A stretch of 8,889 bases of DNA, taken from contig JBATPJ010000045.1 in NCBI GenBank assembly GCA_049291395.1, forward strand, positions 1 through 8,889, in the 5' to 3' direction. Every line of letters begins with the position of its first letter. The stretch's first letter is position 1. Position numbers and translations under genes: made by a program. Shown here in pieces: positions 1 to 5,090 of the stretch. Under the pieces are notes generated by a model, which made no database searches, was not told the origin of the DNA, and worked only from the letters and a program-made list of their open reading frames with translations. Origin of the DNA: JAPUDQ01 sp049291395 (lineage in GTDB: Bacteria > Patescibacteriota > Saccharimonadia > Saccharimonadales > Saccharimonadaceae).

Positions 1-245
1 GTTTATGGGAAGGCCAACTCTACGTCTTCGATGGTCGCATGGGCATGGATTTTTCTGACCATGCAAAAGTCATCGGCGAGTGTATCCACTGTGCGGGTAA
101 GACAAGCAACTACGAAAACTGCGCCGACCCAGCATGTAACGAACTCGTGCTCATCTGCGAGGATTGTGTTCAGGTGCCAACGAAACTGTTCCACGCCGAA
201 AAATGCATGCTAGTACACGATCAGGCCCCCACTTCTCAATCGTAA
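1..245 (+). CDS. trhO: TrhO/YceA-type tRNA uridine hydroxylase (rhodanese-related), C-terminal fragment
   Basis: Only the 3' end is present; the reading frame is open from base 3 and stops with TAA at 243-245, giving 80 residues. The start WEGQLYVFDGRMGMDF matches the segment just after the rhodanese domain in TrhO/YceA proteins (typically W-x-G-x-x-FVFD-x-R). It is followed by the family's cysteine-rich tail: CIHC, then NC, then AC, then CEDC, six cysteines in about 35 residues that probably bind metal. Known family role: oxygen-dependent hydroxylation of U34 in certain tRNAs, a step towards 5-methoxyuridine or 5-carboxymethoxyuridine. The rhodanese active-site cysteine lies upstream of the window and cannot be checked. 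The gene ends only 17 bases before the stop of the convergent minus-strand gene, and no hairpin terminator is visible between them. Family assignment is fairly secure; activity is inferred. Confidence 0.8.
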   Translation, partial: LWEGQLYVFDGRMGMDFSDHAKVIGECIHCAGKTSNYENCADPACNELVLICEDCVQVPTKLFHAEKCMLVHDQAPTSQS

Positions 246-262
246 TACGCGTGTAAGGGTGA

Positions 263-910
263 CTAGTTAAAATGAAGTTTGTACGAAGTAAGTAGTTTGT
301 CTTTGTAGCTTGCATCGACGCCCTCGAGATTGACCCCGGAGAGTAGAAACACGACGTTGTCTTTGCGAATATACATCTGCTGATTCACTTCTTTGCTGCC
401 ATCTGCTCGGTATTTACTCCAGAAGAACGCTTCGTCGCCTACGCCAGATTTCTCTTCCTTGGTGTAGTAGATCGTATCGCCGTATTTTTCGGTGCTACGG
501 ATATCTGCAATATCTGTTTTGGCTGCTTCGGTATCTGCGTATTGGCGGTATTCTATACTGTAGCTGACGCCCATACCGCTGTTCGTCTCATTGTAGATAC
601 ATGCAAATTGTCGGGTGTCGGGTCCGTTTATCTCTGTGACCTTTGTGGTACTGTTGTCATCGTCGGTAAACGTCACGCCCCACACCTCGCTAAGCTCGGC
701 GAATGTATATGTCAAGCAGTCTGCAACATCGCCTACTGTTTTGAATGGGATCTTTGACGCCACAGATGAATTATCGTTCGTTGTTTGTTGGCTCGTCGAG
801 TTTTGTGAAGCGTTGTCTGTTTTCGCGGTATCTTTGTTCACGAAGAAATAGACTGCTCCTGCTGTAATTGCGACGACTGCGATAACTGGTACGATTACTT
901 TTGCGTTCAT
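263..910 (-). CDS. Membrane-anchored extracytoplasmic protein of unknown function, DUF3558-like pattern
   Basis: 215 residues. The ATG at 910 is chosen over the in-frame ATG at 1027 because GGAGG (CCTCC at 915-919 on the plus strand) sits 4 bases before it and the hydrophobic N-terminus then begins properly. Residues 4-24 form one membrane segment with no lipobox cysteine, so it is an uncleaved anchor or signal peptide. Residues 28-50 are a Ser/Thr/Asn/Gln-rich linker. The rest (about 54-215) is a soluble domain with only two cysteines, C65 and C104, which could form a disulfide outside the cell. The order of elements (a Cys near the domain start, a Cys-x-Tyr strand, a GVGDEAFFW turn at 156-164, a closing strand with RKDNVVFLL) recalls DUF3558-like lipoproteins of actinobacteria, but this is pattern resemblance only. 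It is the only minus-strand gene here and shares a divergent intergenic region with the Nudix gene. Function unknown. Confidence 0.75.
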   Translation of the reverse strand: MNAKVIVPVIAVVAITAGAVYFFVNKDTAKTDNASQNSTSQQTTNDNSSVASKIPFKTVGDVADCLTYTFAELSEVWGVTFTDDDNSTTKVTEINGPDTRQFACIYNETNSGMGVSYSIEYRQYADTEAAKTDIADIRSTEKYGDTIYYTKEEKSGVGDEAFFWSKYRADGSKEVNQQMYIRKDNVVFLLSGVNLEGVDASYKDKLLTSYKLHFN

Positions 911-939
911 GCTGCCTCCATCATCTATTTGATACGGAT

Positions 940-968
940 ATTTTAGCGTATTTGTTGATACTATGTAA
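940..968 (-). promoter_or_regulatory. Candidate promoter for the minus-strand membrane-anchored protein
   Basis: Read on the minus strand, TAAAAT (plus 945-940) makes a fair -10 element. The hexamer 17 bases further upstream (plus 968-963, TTACAT) is a poor -35. Transcription would start near 933, giving a leader of about 20 bases that contains the GGAGG ribosome-binding site. It overlaps the candidate promoter for the Nudix gene on the other strand, so the two genes may compete for polymerase. Weak evidence. Confidence 0.35.
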
Positions 969-982
969 GTAACATCTATCAT
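955..982 (+). promoter_or_regulatory. Candidate promoter for the Nudix-deformylase pair
   Basis: TTGATA (955-960) and TATCAT (977-982) are separated by 16 bases. Transcription would begin around 988-990, at the edge of the GAGGAG sequence (984-989) that would otherwise serve as ribosome-binding site for the start at 1003, 13 bases away. This is a little awkward, so the exact start site is uncertain. Confidence 0.35.
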
Positions 983-1002
983 AGAGGAGAAAAGAGCGCA
1001 AA

Positions 1003-1590
1003 ATGCCACATATTCATACCCAACCAAATCAACACGATATGACGATCAGCGCGTATATTGTGCGCCTGGAAAATGATCAGTGGAAATGTCTCGTACATTT
1101 TCATAAGAAGATCGAGGTCTTGATGCAGATCGGTGGGCATATCGAACTTGACGAGACGCCGTGGCAAACCGTCACTCATGAACTCGAGGAGGAGAGCGGC
1201 TACAGTCTAGGCGAACTCCAAGTCCTTCAATACACAGCGGATAGACTGCGAGAAAAGGGTAATGTCACCCATCCGACACCACTACTGGTCAATACTCACA
1301 ATGTTGGCAACGAGCATTATCATTCTGATCTCTGCTACGGCTTTATCGCTCCTGCCTCGCCCACGCGGTCCGTCAGTGCAGACGAATCAATCGACCTTCG
1401 ATGGCTGACACTTTCTGAGCTTCAGGACGGTGCAAAAGACGGGACAGTACTTGAAGATGTGCTCTACATCTATGAGTTCTTGCTTGGACATCTCGACACC
1501 ATGAAACTTGTTCCGGCTAGTGACTACTCTCTCGAAAAGCCATTGTCTATCGGTATGACGTATAAACGTGGTAAACCGGGTGAAAAGTAA
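1003..1590 (+). CDS. Nudix hydrolase family protein
   Basis: 195 residues. The Nudix box runs from G45 to Y67: G45-x5-E51-x7-H59-E60-L61-x-E63-E64-x-G66-Y67. It fits the GX5EX7REUXEEXGU consensus except that the R of the REUXEE core is His59. The metal-binding glutamates (E60, E63, E64) are all present. Nudix enzymes hydrolyse nucleoside diphosphates linked to another group; the substrate (damaged dNTP, NDP-sugar, cap-like or cofactor) cannot be told from this sequence. The first 15 residues are His-rich, and PTPLLVNTHNVG followed by HYHSDLCYGF is a typical beta-strand run after the box. ATG 1003 is preferred to the in-frame ATG at 1039, which has no Shine-Dalgarno sequence; 1003 has GAGGAG at 984-989, at a longish 13-base spacing. 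It ends two bases before the deformylase ATG (TAA-G-ATG), so the two are probably cotranscribed and coupled. Confidence 0.85.
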   Translation: MPHIHTQPNQHDMTISAYIVRLENDQWKCLVHFHKKIEVLMQIGGHIELDETPWQTVTHELEEESGYSLGELQVLQYTADRLREKGNVTHPTPLLVNTHNVGNEHYHSDLCYGFIAPASPTRSVSADESIDLRWLTLSELQDGAKDGTVLEDVLYIYEFLLGHLDTMKLVPASDYSLEKPLSIGMTYKRGKPGEK

Positions 1591-1591
1591 G

Positions 1592-2152
1592 ATGGATAGC
1601 GTGCTAAAATTTACGCGATTTGGTAATCCGATCCTACGACAAGTCGCTCGACGGCTCGAAAAACATGAGATGACTTCACGCGAACTACAGCAGTTGGTAG
1701 CCGATATGCGCTTTACGTGCGAGAAAGAAAAAGCTGGCGTAGGGTTAGCTGCGCCACAGGTCGGAGAGTCGATCGCGCTCAGTGTCATCGCGATCAAGCC
1801 GACGCCAAATCGTCCAGATCGTGAACGATTTGATAGTGTGATTATCAATCCTCGATATGTCGGCATCGGCCGAAGGATGGGCATGTGGGAAGGGTGCATC
1901 AGTTGTGGTCGACGCAATGACACGCTTTTTGGCAGGGCACTACGCTATCGTAAGATCCACGCATCATGGTATGACGAACGGGCGGAGTTCCACGAAGAAG
2001 TCCTCGATGGCTTCATAGCGCATGTTTTCCAGCACGAGACAGATCATCTCGATGGCATACTCTTTGTCGATAGGGTACGTGACTCCAAGTCGTACATGAT
2101 GGCCGATGAGTATCGCAAACGAATTGCGATAAAAACTACTCGTAAATCATAG
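1592..2152 (+). CDS. def: Peptide deformylase
   Basis: 186 residues, within the usual size. All three deformylase motifs are present: GVGLAAPQ (49-56), EGCIS (100-104) and QHETDH (147-152). C102, H148 and H152 are the expected metal ligands and E149 the catalytic acid. It removes the N-formyl group from new proteins at the ribosome exit. The segment ERFDSVIINPRYV (78-90) is also typical. The start at 1592 is chosen because MDSVLKFTRFGNPILRQVA aligns with the usual N-terminus. An in-frame GTG at 1568 would add eight residues lying inside the Nudix gene and has no better ribosome-binding site. ATG 1592 itself lacks a clear Shine-Dalgarno sequence and probably depends on ribosomes finishing the Nudix gene, whose TAA ends at 1590. 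C43, FTC before the first motif, is an extra cysteine without known meaning. Identification is secure. Confidence 0.95.
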   Translation: MDSVLKFTRFGNPILRQVARRLEKHEMTSRELQQLVADMRFTCEKEKAGVGLAAPQVGESIALSVIAIKPTPNRPDRERFDSVIINPRYVGIGRRMGMWEGCISCGRRNDTLFGRALRYRKIHASWYDERAEFHEEVLDGFIAHVFQHETDHLDGILFVDRVRDSKSYMMADEYRKRIAIKTTRKS

Positions 2153-2184
2153 TCATAGTTTTAGCTAGTTCACATATTTTCCTC

Positions 2185-2214
2185 TTGATATGATATACTA
2201 TACTGGAGTATAGT
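2185..2214 (+). promoter_or_regulatory. Promoter of the CstR-like regulator/thioredoxin unit
   Basis: TTGATA (2185-2190) and TATAGT (2209-2214) are separated by 18 bases. The -10 hexamer ends six bases before the ATG at 2221, so transcription would start at or next to the start codon and the mRNA would be leaderless. There is no Shine-Dalgarno sequence between. The operator palindrome covers the spacer and the -10, so a bound repressor would block polymerase. A second -10-like TATACT lies at 2194-2199 in the left arm but has no suitable -35. Confidence 0.6.
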
Positions 2215-2219
2215 ATATC
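2192..2219. promoter_or_regulatory. Perfect 12-bp inverted repeat: likely operator of the CsoR-family regulator
   Basis: GATATACTATAC (2192-2203) and GTATAGTATATC (2208-2219) are exact reverse complements around a 4-base centre, TGGA. The core reads TACT-GG-AGTA, like the AT-rich half-sites reported around a G-run for RcnR/FrmR-type members of this repressor family. It ends one base before the start codon of the regulator gene and overlaps the predicted -10. Autoregulation is inferred from position; binding is not shown. Confidence 0.7.
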
Positions 2220-2220
2220 T

Positions 2221-2457
2221 ATGAAATACGAAGCCAGGATCAACAAAATCATCGGACAGTTAGAAAGCTTAGCTAGGTTGTCAGGCGAGGGACAAGCTAG
2301 TTGTGACAAAGTACTACAGCAGGTCAATGCGATCGAAGGAGGTGTGAAGTCGCTGAGGCGTGTCATCATCGAAGATTCGCTTGATGCCTGCGGTGACTCG
2401 CCTCGCTCACACAAAGAGACGAAGGAATTATTAGCAAGTATCAGGAGGTACCTATAA
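2221..2457 (+). CDS. CsoR/RcnR/FrmR-family repressor, persulfide-sensor (CstR-like) cysteine pattern
   Basis: 78 residues, about full length for this all-helical DUF156 family. The family layout is clear: RINKIIGQLESL (6-17, usual RL-x-RIEGQ), C28 starting helix 2, QQVNAIEGG (33-41), then RRVIIEDSLDAC (46-57). The sensing cysteines are C28 and C57, 29 residues apart as in copper CsoR (C36/C65 of M. tuberculosis CsoR). However, the copper-ligand histidine of the LEDHL motif is Ser53, and the tyrosine usually before the first cysteine is Ser27. Two cysteines without the histidine is the pattern of CstR-type persulfide/polysulfide sensors, which form di- or trisulfide links between subunits and release DNA. 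Metal, formaldehyde and nickel sensing are less likely on these residues. It sits directly behind the palindrome and two bases before thioredoxin. Family is secure; ligand is inferred. Confidence 0.9.
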   Translation: MKYEARINKIIGQLESLARLSGEGQASCDKVLQQVNAIEGGVKSLRRVIIEDSLDACGDSPRSHKETKELLASIRRYL

Positions 2458-2459
2458 TT

Positions 2460-2795
2460 ATGGCACTCTACAGCACGACGACATCGGCGGAATTTGAAGA
2501 CAAGGTATTGAAAAGCGACAAGGTAGTACTAGTTGATTTCTGGGCGACCTGGTGCCCACCATGCCGTATGATGGCGCCAATCCTCGAAGCAACCGCAAAG
2601 AAGATGGACGACGTCATCGACATCGTCAAAGTTGACATCGAAGCATCGCCTGATAACGCTCAGCTTGCAGGTAAGTACGGCGTACAAGGAATTCCAAACA
2701 TGCAGGTATTCAAGTCCGGCCAGGTCGTGAAAGAACTCGTCGGTGCACGACCAGCTGCAGTTCTTGAAGACGAGTTAAAAACCGTCATACAATAA
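2460..2795 (+). CDS. trxA: Thioredoxin with WCPPC active site
   Basis: 111 residues, one complete thioredoxin fold. The buried acid D26 precedes FWATWCPPC (27-35), with redox cysteines C32 and C35; the middle residues are Pro-Pro instead of the usual Gly-Pro. VDIEASPDNAQLAGKYGVQG (58-77) is typical, and the cis-proline is P79 in GIPN, where most thioredoxins have Thr after it and this one has Asn80. There is no signal peptide, so it acts in the cytoplasm, reducing disulfides or persulfides with electrons from a reductase not seen here. AGGAGGT (2443-2449), inside the last codons of the repressor gene, is an excellent ribosome-binding site 10 bases before the ATG. Gap to the repressor stop is two bases, so both belong to one transcript controlled by the operator at 2192-2219. 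This placement suggests it answers thiol or sulfur stress rather than being only a housekeeping copy. Confidence 0.95.
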   Translation: MALYSTTTSAEFEDKVLKSDKVVLVDFWATWCPPCRMMAPILEATAKKMDDVIDIVKVDIEASPDNAQLAGKYGVQGIPNMQVFKSGQVVKELVGARPAAVLEDELKTVIQ

Positions 2796-2821
2796 GCTCT
2801 CGATTCTGTGTCGGCTCAGCG

Positions 2822-2827
2822 TATAAT
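2822..2827 (+). promoter_or_regulatory. -10 element for the DUF1801 gene
   Basis: A perfect TATAAT lies 25 bases before the ATG at 2853; transcription would start near 2834 and leave a short leader carrying AGGAGG at 2841-2846. No convincing -35 hexamer is seen 16-18 bases upstream, so strength is uncertain. Confidence 0.5.
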
Positions 2828-2852
2828 GAAAGCTGTAAACAGGAGGGCGCCG

Positions 2853-3191
2853 ATGACAGTCGATGGCTATATAGCAGGTTTTGATGGTCGCGTGAAGGCG
2901 CGGCTCGAGCAAATGAGGAAGGTTGTGAGAGAGACTGTTCCGGACGCCGAAGAATCGATGTCATACGGCATGCCTGCTTATAAGTTGCGTGGTAAGCCGC
3001 TCGTATACTACGGCGGATACCCGCATCATATCGGTTTTTACGCGACGCCGAACGGTCACGAGGCGTTTGCTCGTGACTTTGCGCCGTACAAACAAGGCAA
3101 GGGTTCGGTGCAGTTTCCTCATGATGAACCATTGCCACTGGATCTCGTGAAACGAGTGGTTATCTACCGTGCTACGCAGCTAACAAAATAA
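2853..3191 (+). CDS. DUF1801/YdhG-like small protein (frataxin-like fold family)
   Basis: 112 residues. The family signature is strong: YIAGFDGRVKARLEQMR (6-22), the PDAEESMSYGMPAYK core (30-44), GKPLVYYGGYPHHIGFYATP (48-67), YKQGKGSVQFPHDEPLPLDL (79-98) and a closing helix. The family includes Bacillus YdhG, described as an iron-chaperone-like protein of frataxin-like fold, but the real biochemical role across the family is unsettled, so no function is assigned. The start at 2853 is preferred to an in-frame upstream start at 2808, because AGGAGG (2841-2846) lies six bases before it and the family begins at YI. No membrane segment or signal; cytoplasmic. Its own -10 element separates it from the thioredoxin unit; eight bases separate it from the next gene, so those two are probably cotranscribed. 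Confidence 0.88.
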   Translation: MTVDGYIAGFDGRVKARLEQMRKVVRETVPDAEESMSYGMPAYKLRGKPLVYYGGYPHHIGFYATPNGHEAFARDFAPYKQGKGSVQFPHDEPLPLDLVKRVVIYRATQLTK

Positions 3192-3199
3192 GGAGGAGT

Positions 3200-3616
3200 A
3201 TGGACATAAATCTATGGGCAGTACTTGCGGCGACAGTCGTGATGTTTGCGGTCGGGGCGTTTTGGTACTCGGTACCGTTTCAAGCCGCTTGGGGCAGGAT
3301 TCACGGCTTTGACAAACTGAGTAAGAAAGAACAACAGGCTCTGATGGACGGCATGGGGCCGATCTACGGTGCGCAGCTTGTCGTGACGATCATATCGGCC
3401 TACGTGCTGACGCATTTTATCACGGCAATTCCTGATCTAGCCTACTACAAAATCGCGTTTTTCATCTGGCTTGGGTTTGTCATGCCGAGCCAAGTTTCAG
3501 CGGTGCTCTTTAGCCGGACCGACAATTCTATGAAGCTGCGTCAGGTCGCTATCATGAGCGGTGAGGCGCTAGCACGCCTGTTGATCGCCGCCGCGGTGAT
3601 CAACTGGATACTTTAA
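3200..3616 (+). CDS. DUF1761-like four-helix membrane protein
   Basis: 138 residues with four predicted membrane helices at about 6-25, 57-75, 83-105 and 115-137. The first helix ends in GAFWYSVPFQAAW (19-31), the hallmark of DUF1761 proteins, and the GFVMPSQVSAVLFSR stretch (92-106) fits the conserved third helix. No enzymatic residues are evident and the family has no established function. The start is supported by AGGAGG (3191-3196), which overlaps the stop of the upstream gene, although only three bases separate it from ATG, shorter than ideal. It is followed by the longest non-coding gap of the window, with a long hairpin beginning at the base after its stop. Confidence 0.8.
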   Translation: MDINLWAVLAATVVMFAVGAFWYSVPFQAAWGRIHGFDKLSKKEQQALMDGMGPIYGAQLVVTIISAYVLTHFITAIPDLAYYKIAFFIWLGFVMPSQVSAVLFSRTDNSMKLRQVAIMSGEALARLLIAAAVINWIL

Positions 3617-3672
3617 TCGCTAGTCGGGGGGTATACATATGTTGATCTCATGACATGTATCCCTGACAGCGA
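3617..3672. repeat. Long imperfect inverted repeat (hairpin) after the DUF1761 gene
   Basis: TCGCT (3617-3621) pairs with AGCGA (3668-3672); GTC (3623-3625) with GAC (3665-3667); the G-run 3626-3631 with TCCC reading 3664-3661 (one G-U pair); ATACAT (3633-3638) with ATGTAT (3655-3660); GT (3641-3642) with AC (3653-3654). That is about 20 pairs with small bulges and a 10-base loop. No U-run follows on either strand, so it is not a classical intrinsic terminator. It could end transcription in another way, protect the 3' end of the upstream mRNA, or act as a binding site upstream of the next gene. Role unknown. Confidence 0.5.
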
Positions 3673-3710
3673 GATGAACCTCATCGGTGTATTGCAACCA
3701 GAACGAGGTG

Positions 3711-3716
3711 TATAAT
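3711..3716 (+). promoter_or_regulatory. -10 element placing a transcription start at the ATG of 3724
   Basis: A perfect TATAAT ends seven bases before the ATG, predicting a leaderless mRNA; no Shine-Dalgarno sequence is present. TTGCAA at 3692-3697 is too close (13 bases) for a standard -35. The heptamer GGTGTAT occurs at 3686-3692 and again at 3707-3713, 21 bases apart, the second copy abutting the -10; this could be an activator site or chance. Confidence 0.55.
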
Positions 3717-3723
3717 TGAGCCT

Positions 3724-4371
3724 ATGAATAAAGAGACAAATCGAGTTATACGAATGACGGGATTCGCGCTAATCGTCGCGGGTATCCTGCTCGCCGCACA
3801 GGCATTCTTCATGTATCTAGCGCAAAACCCACCGAGTGATGTAGCAGCTCTTCAATCGTGGCTCAGCTCAGGCAAACAAAGCCTTATGATCGCAAATGAG
3901 CTATTATTTTTTGCGGCCGTGGCCATAGTAGTAGTTCTCATCGGTCTATATAAACTTCTTGCGAAGAATGCGCCGTTGTTAGCGATGACTGGCTCTAGCC
4001 TGCTGGGAATTGCGACAGTTTTGCTATTTGTGCTGTGTGTCATACAAGGCCGTATGGTCTACCCGGTCTTCGGCCAAGTGCTGACGGGTGAAAATATGAT
4101 ACTCGTGACGAGTCTTTTCTACGGTGGACTCCACACGGTATATCTGTTGCTGGCGGGAGCGAGTCTTGCGCTCGGTACTGCGATGAGTCGCTCTGGTTAT
4201 GGGTCGTACGCAAAATATATTGGTACTTTCAGCGCAGTTGCTGCTATCGTAGCTGCCTATCCATGGGCGATTACGTCACTCACTATGTTCGCTGCGCAAA
4301 TTGTCGTGACGCTATGGTTTGCATATACGGGGATGAATCTGGTAACGGCAGCTCAAGCAAAAGATTCATAA
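3724..4371 (+). CDS. Six-helix integral membrane protein, possibly DUF4386-like
   Basis: 215 residues with six likely membrane helices: about 12-32, 54-79, 84-107, 127-151, 163-180 and 184-204. The N-terminus is short and charged (MNKETNRVIR) and probably cytoplasmic. No transport, catalytic or metal-binding motif is seen. The segment IGLYKLLAKNAPLLA (73-87) and the GASLALGTAMSRSGYGSY stretch after helix 4 resemble the layout of DUF4386 membrane proteins, but identity cannot be settled by eye. The ATG at 3724 is the only sensible start; a perfect -10 ends seven bases upstream and there is no ribosome-binding site, so translation is probably leaderless. The gene has its own promoter and is followed by a second strong promoter at 4376, so it looks monocistronic. 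Confidence 0.8.
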   Translation: MNKETNRVIRMTGFALIVAGILLAAQAFFMYLAQNPPSDVAALQSWLSSGKQSLMIANELLFFAAVAIVVVLIGLYKLLAKNAPLLAMTGSSLLGIATVLLFVLCVIQGRMVYPVFGQVLTGENMILVTSLFYGGLHTVYLLLAGASLALGTAMSRSGYGSYAKYIGTFSAVAAIVAAYPWAITSLTMFAAQIVVTLWFAYTGMNLVTAAQAKDS

Positions 4372-4375
4372 ATAC

Positions 4376-4404
4376 TTGCAATTATGGAAACCACTTGCTA
4401 TAAT
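4376..4404 (+). promoter_or_regulatory. Strong sigma-70-type promoter with extended -10
   Basis: TTGCAA (4376-4381), a 17-base spacer, then TATAAT (4399-4404) preceded by TGC (4396-4398), the extended -10 motif. This is the best promoter in the window. Transcription should begin near 4411, leaving a leader of about 22 bases with AAGGA (4422-4426) before the ATG at 4433. It should drive the membrane protein, the HTH_34 regulator and the DUF1697 gene. Confidence 0.8.
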
Positions 4405-4432
4405 GGAAAGTATAAATAAGCAAGGACATCAT

Positions 4433-4810
4433 ATGAACGCACAAGAACAAATGGCAATCGTCAACAAATATAGTGTATCCGCTGGGACGCACAAGCTCGT
4501 CGGCGCGATGACGCTACTATTTTGCATGTTTTTTATCGCGCAACTTGCTACTTACGATCAGAACAATCAGTTGCTGACGACAAGTATTGCGATAGTGGAG
4601 GGTCTACTGGTGCTGCTGATTATTACTATCGCACACAAGAGACGTACATTCTCTGGGCTTGGCGGGCATTTCACGATGCTGACTGTCGCCGGACTGATCA
4701 CGATCCTGCCATATCAGTTTCATTTCACGCTCATGCAAACAGCTGGGGTGCTAGCGACATTGACTGGCGTGTACGCCGTGTGGCTGCTCTGGAGAGTTCG
4801 TCGTGCCTAA
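4433..4810 (+). CDS. Four-helix membrane protein paired with an HTH_34 regulator
   Basis: 125 residues; four membrane helices at about 22-40, 48-67, 80-96 and 101-121, with a short polar N-terminus (MNAQEQMAIVNKY) and a basic C-terminus (RVRRA). HKRR (68-71) after helix 2 should be cytoplasmic. No known domain is recognised. The ATG at 4433 is chosen over the upstream TTG at 4376 because that TTG lies in the -35 element, and AAGGA (4422-4426) precedes 4433 by six bases. The last eight bases overlap the start of the regulator gene, so the two proteins are made together. Such pairs often have the regulator controlling the membrane protein's own operon, but no operator-like repeat is visible at the promoter. 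Confidence 0.78.
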   Translation: MNAQEQMAIVNKYSVSAGTHKLVGAMTLLFCMFFIAQLATYDQNNQLLTTSIAIVEGLLVLLIITIAHKRRTFSGLGGHFTMLTVAGLITILPYQFHFTLMQTAGVLATLTGVYAVWLLWRVRRA

Positions 4811-5090
4811 GCCGGAGCTCGTAAAGTTACTCAATCACCCCGCACGTCTTGCGATCATGTCTATTGCTGCTAACCGCTTCCAGGTTAGTTTTGTCGTGCT
4901 CAAACAAGAGCTCGAAGTGAGTGACGCAACCCTCTCGAAACATATCGCTCAGCTGAGTGATGCAGGCTATCTGCGTATCACCAAATCTCTTGGAAAAAGT
5001 TATGCAAAGACAACCGTAGATATCACTTCCGCTGGCAGGGGTGTATACGAAGGGCACGTTGCCGCACTTCGCGCTATACTGGGTGTATGA
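4803..5090 (+). CDS. Winged-helix transcriptional regulator, HTH_34 type (ArsR/MarR-like)
   Basis: 95 residues, the usual size of stand-alone winged-helix proteins of the HTH_34 (PF13601) kind. The order fits: LLNHPARLAIMSIAANR (9-25), the turn VSFVVLKQELEVSDATLSKH (28-47) with the recognition helix around 41-51, LSDAGYLRITK (51-61), a wing of KSLGKSYAKTTVDIT, then SAGRGVYEGHVAALRAIL, the dimerisation helix. It lacks the metal-binding cysteines of ArsR sensors. The start is GTG 4803, with GGAGAG (4791-4796) six bases upstream inside the previous gene; it overlaps that gene by eight bases and the next by four (ATGA). It probably regulates its own operon; the signal is unknown. Confidence 0.88.
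   Translation: MPKPELVKLLNHPARLAIMSIAANRFQVSFVVLKQELEVSDATLSKHIAQLSDAGYLRITKSLGKSYAKTTVDITSAGRGVYEGHVAALRAILGV
5075..5080 (+). promoter_or_regulatory. -10-like element six bases before the DUF1697 start
   Basis: TATACT lies within the last codons of the HTH_34 gene and ends six bases before ATG 5087. It could give a leaderless transcript in addition to readthrough from 4376. No -35 is evident and GGGTG is a poor ribosome-binding site. Confidence 0.4.

Noticed and set aside
241..265. Intrinsic terminator between the convergent trhO fragment and minus-strand gene
   Set aside because: Only a short ACGCGT palindrome is present, with no stable stem or U-run on either strand.
1387..1923. 178-codon minus-strand open frame across the Nudix and deformylase genes
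   Set aside because: Both plus-strand genes have intact catalytic motifs in this stretch; the antisense frame has no coherent domain and is a shadow.
2221..2457. Copper-responsive CsoR
   Set aside because: The histidine ligand is replaced by Ser53 and the tyrosine before the first cysteine by Ser27; no copper ATPase or chaperone gene is adjacent.
2453..2458. TATAAT one base before the thioredoxin ATG as a promoter
   Set aside because: Transcription would start inside the coding region, and a strong AGGAGGT ribosome-binding site at 2443-2449 shows translation from a longer transcript; probably chance.
4522..4824. Open frame of 100 codons overlapping the four-helix membrane protein
   Set aside because: It is an out-of-frame shadow with no ribosome-binding site and no recognisable domain, while the other frame shows clear membrane helices and a supported start.
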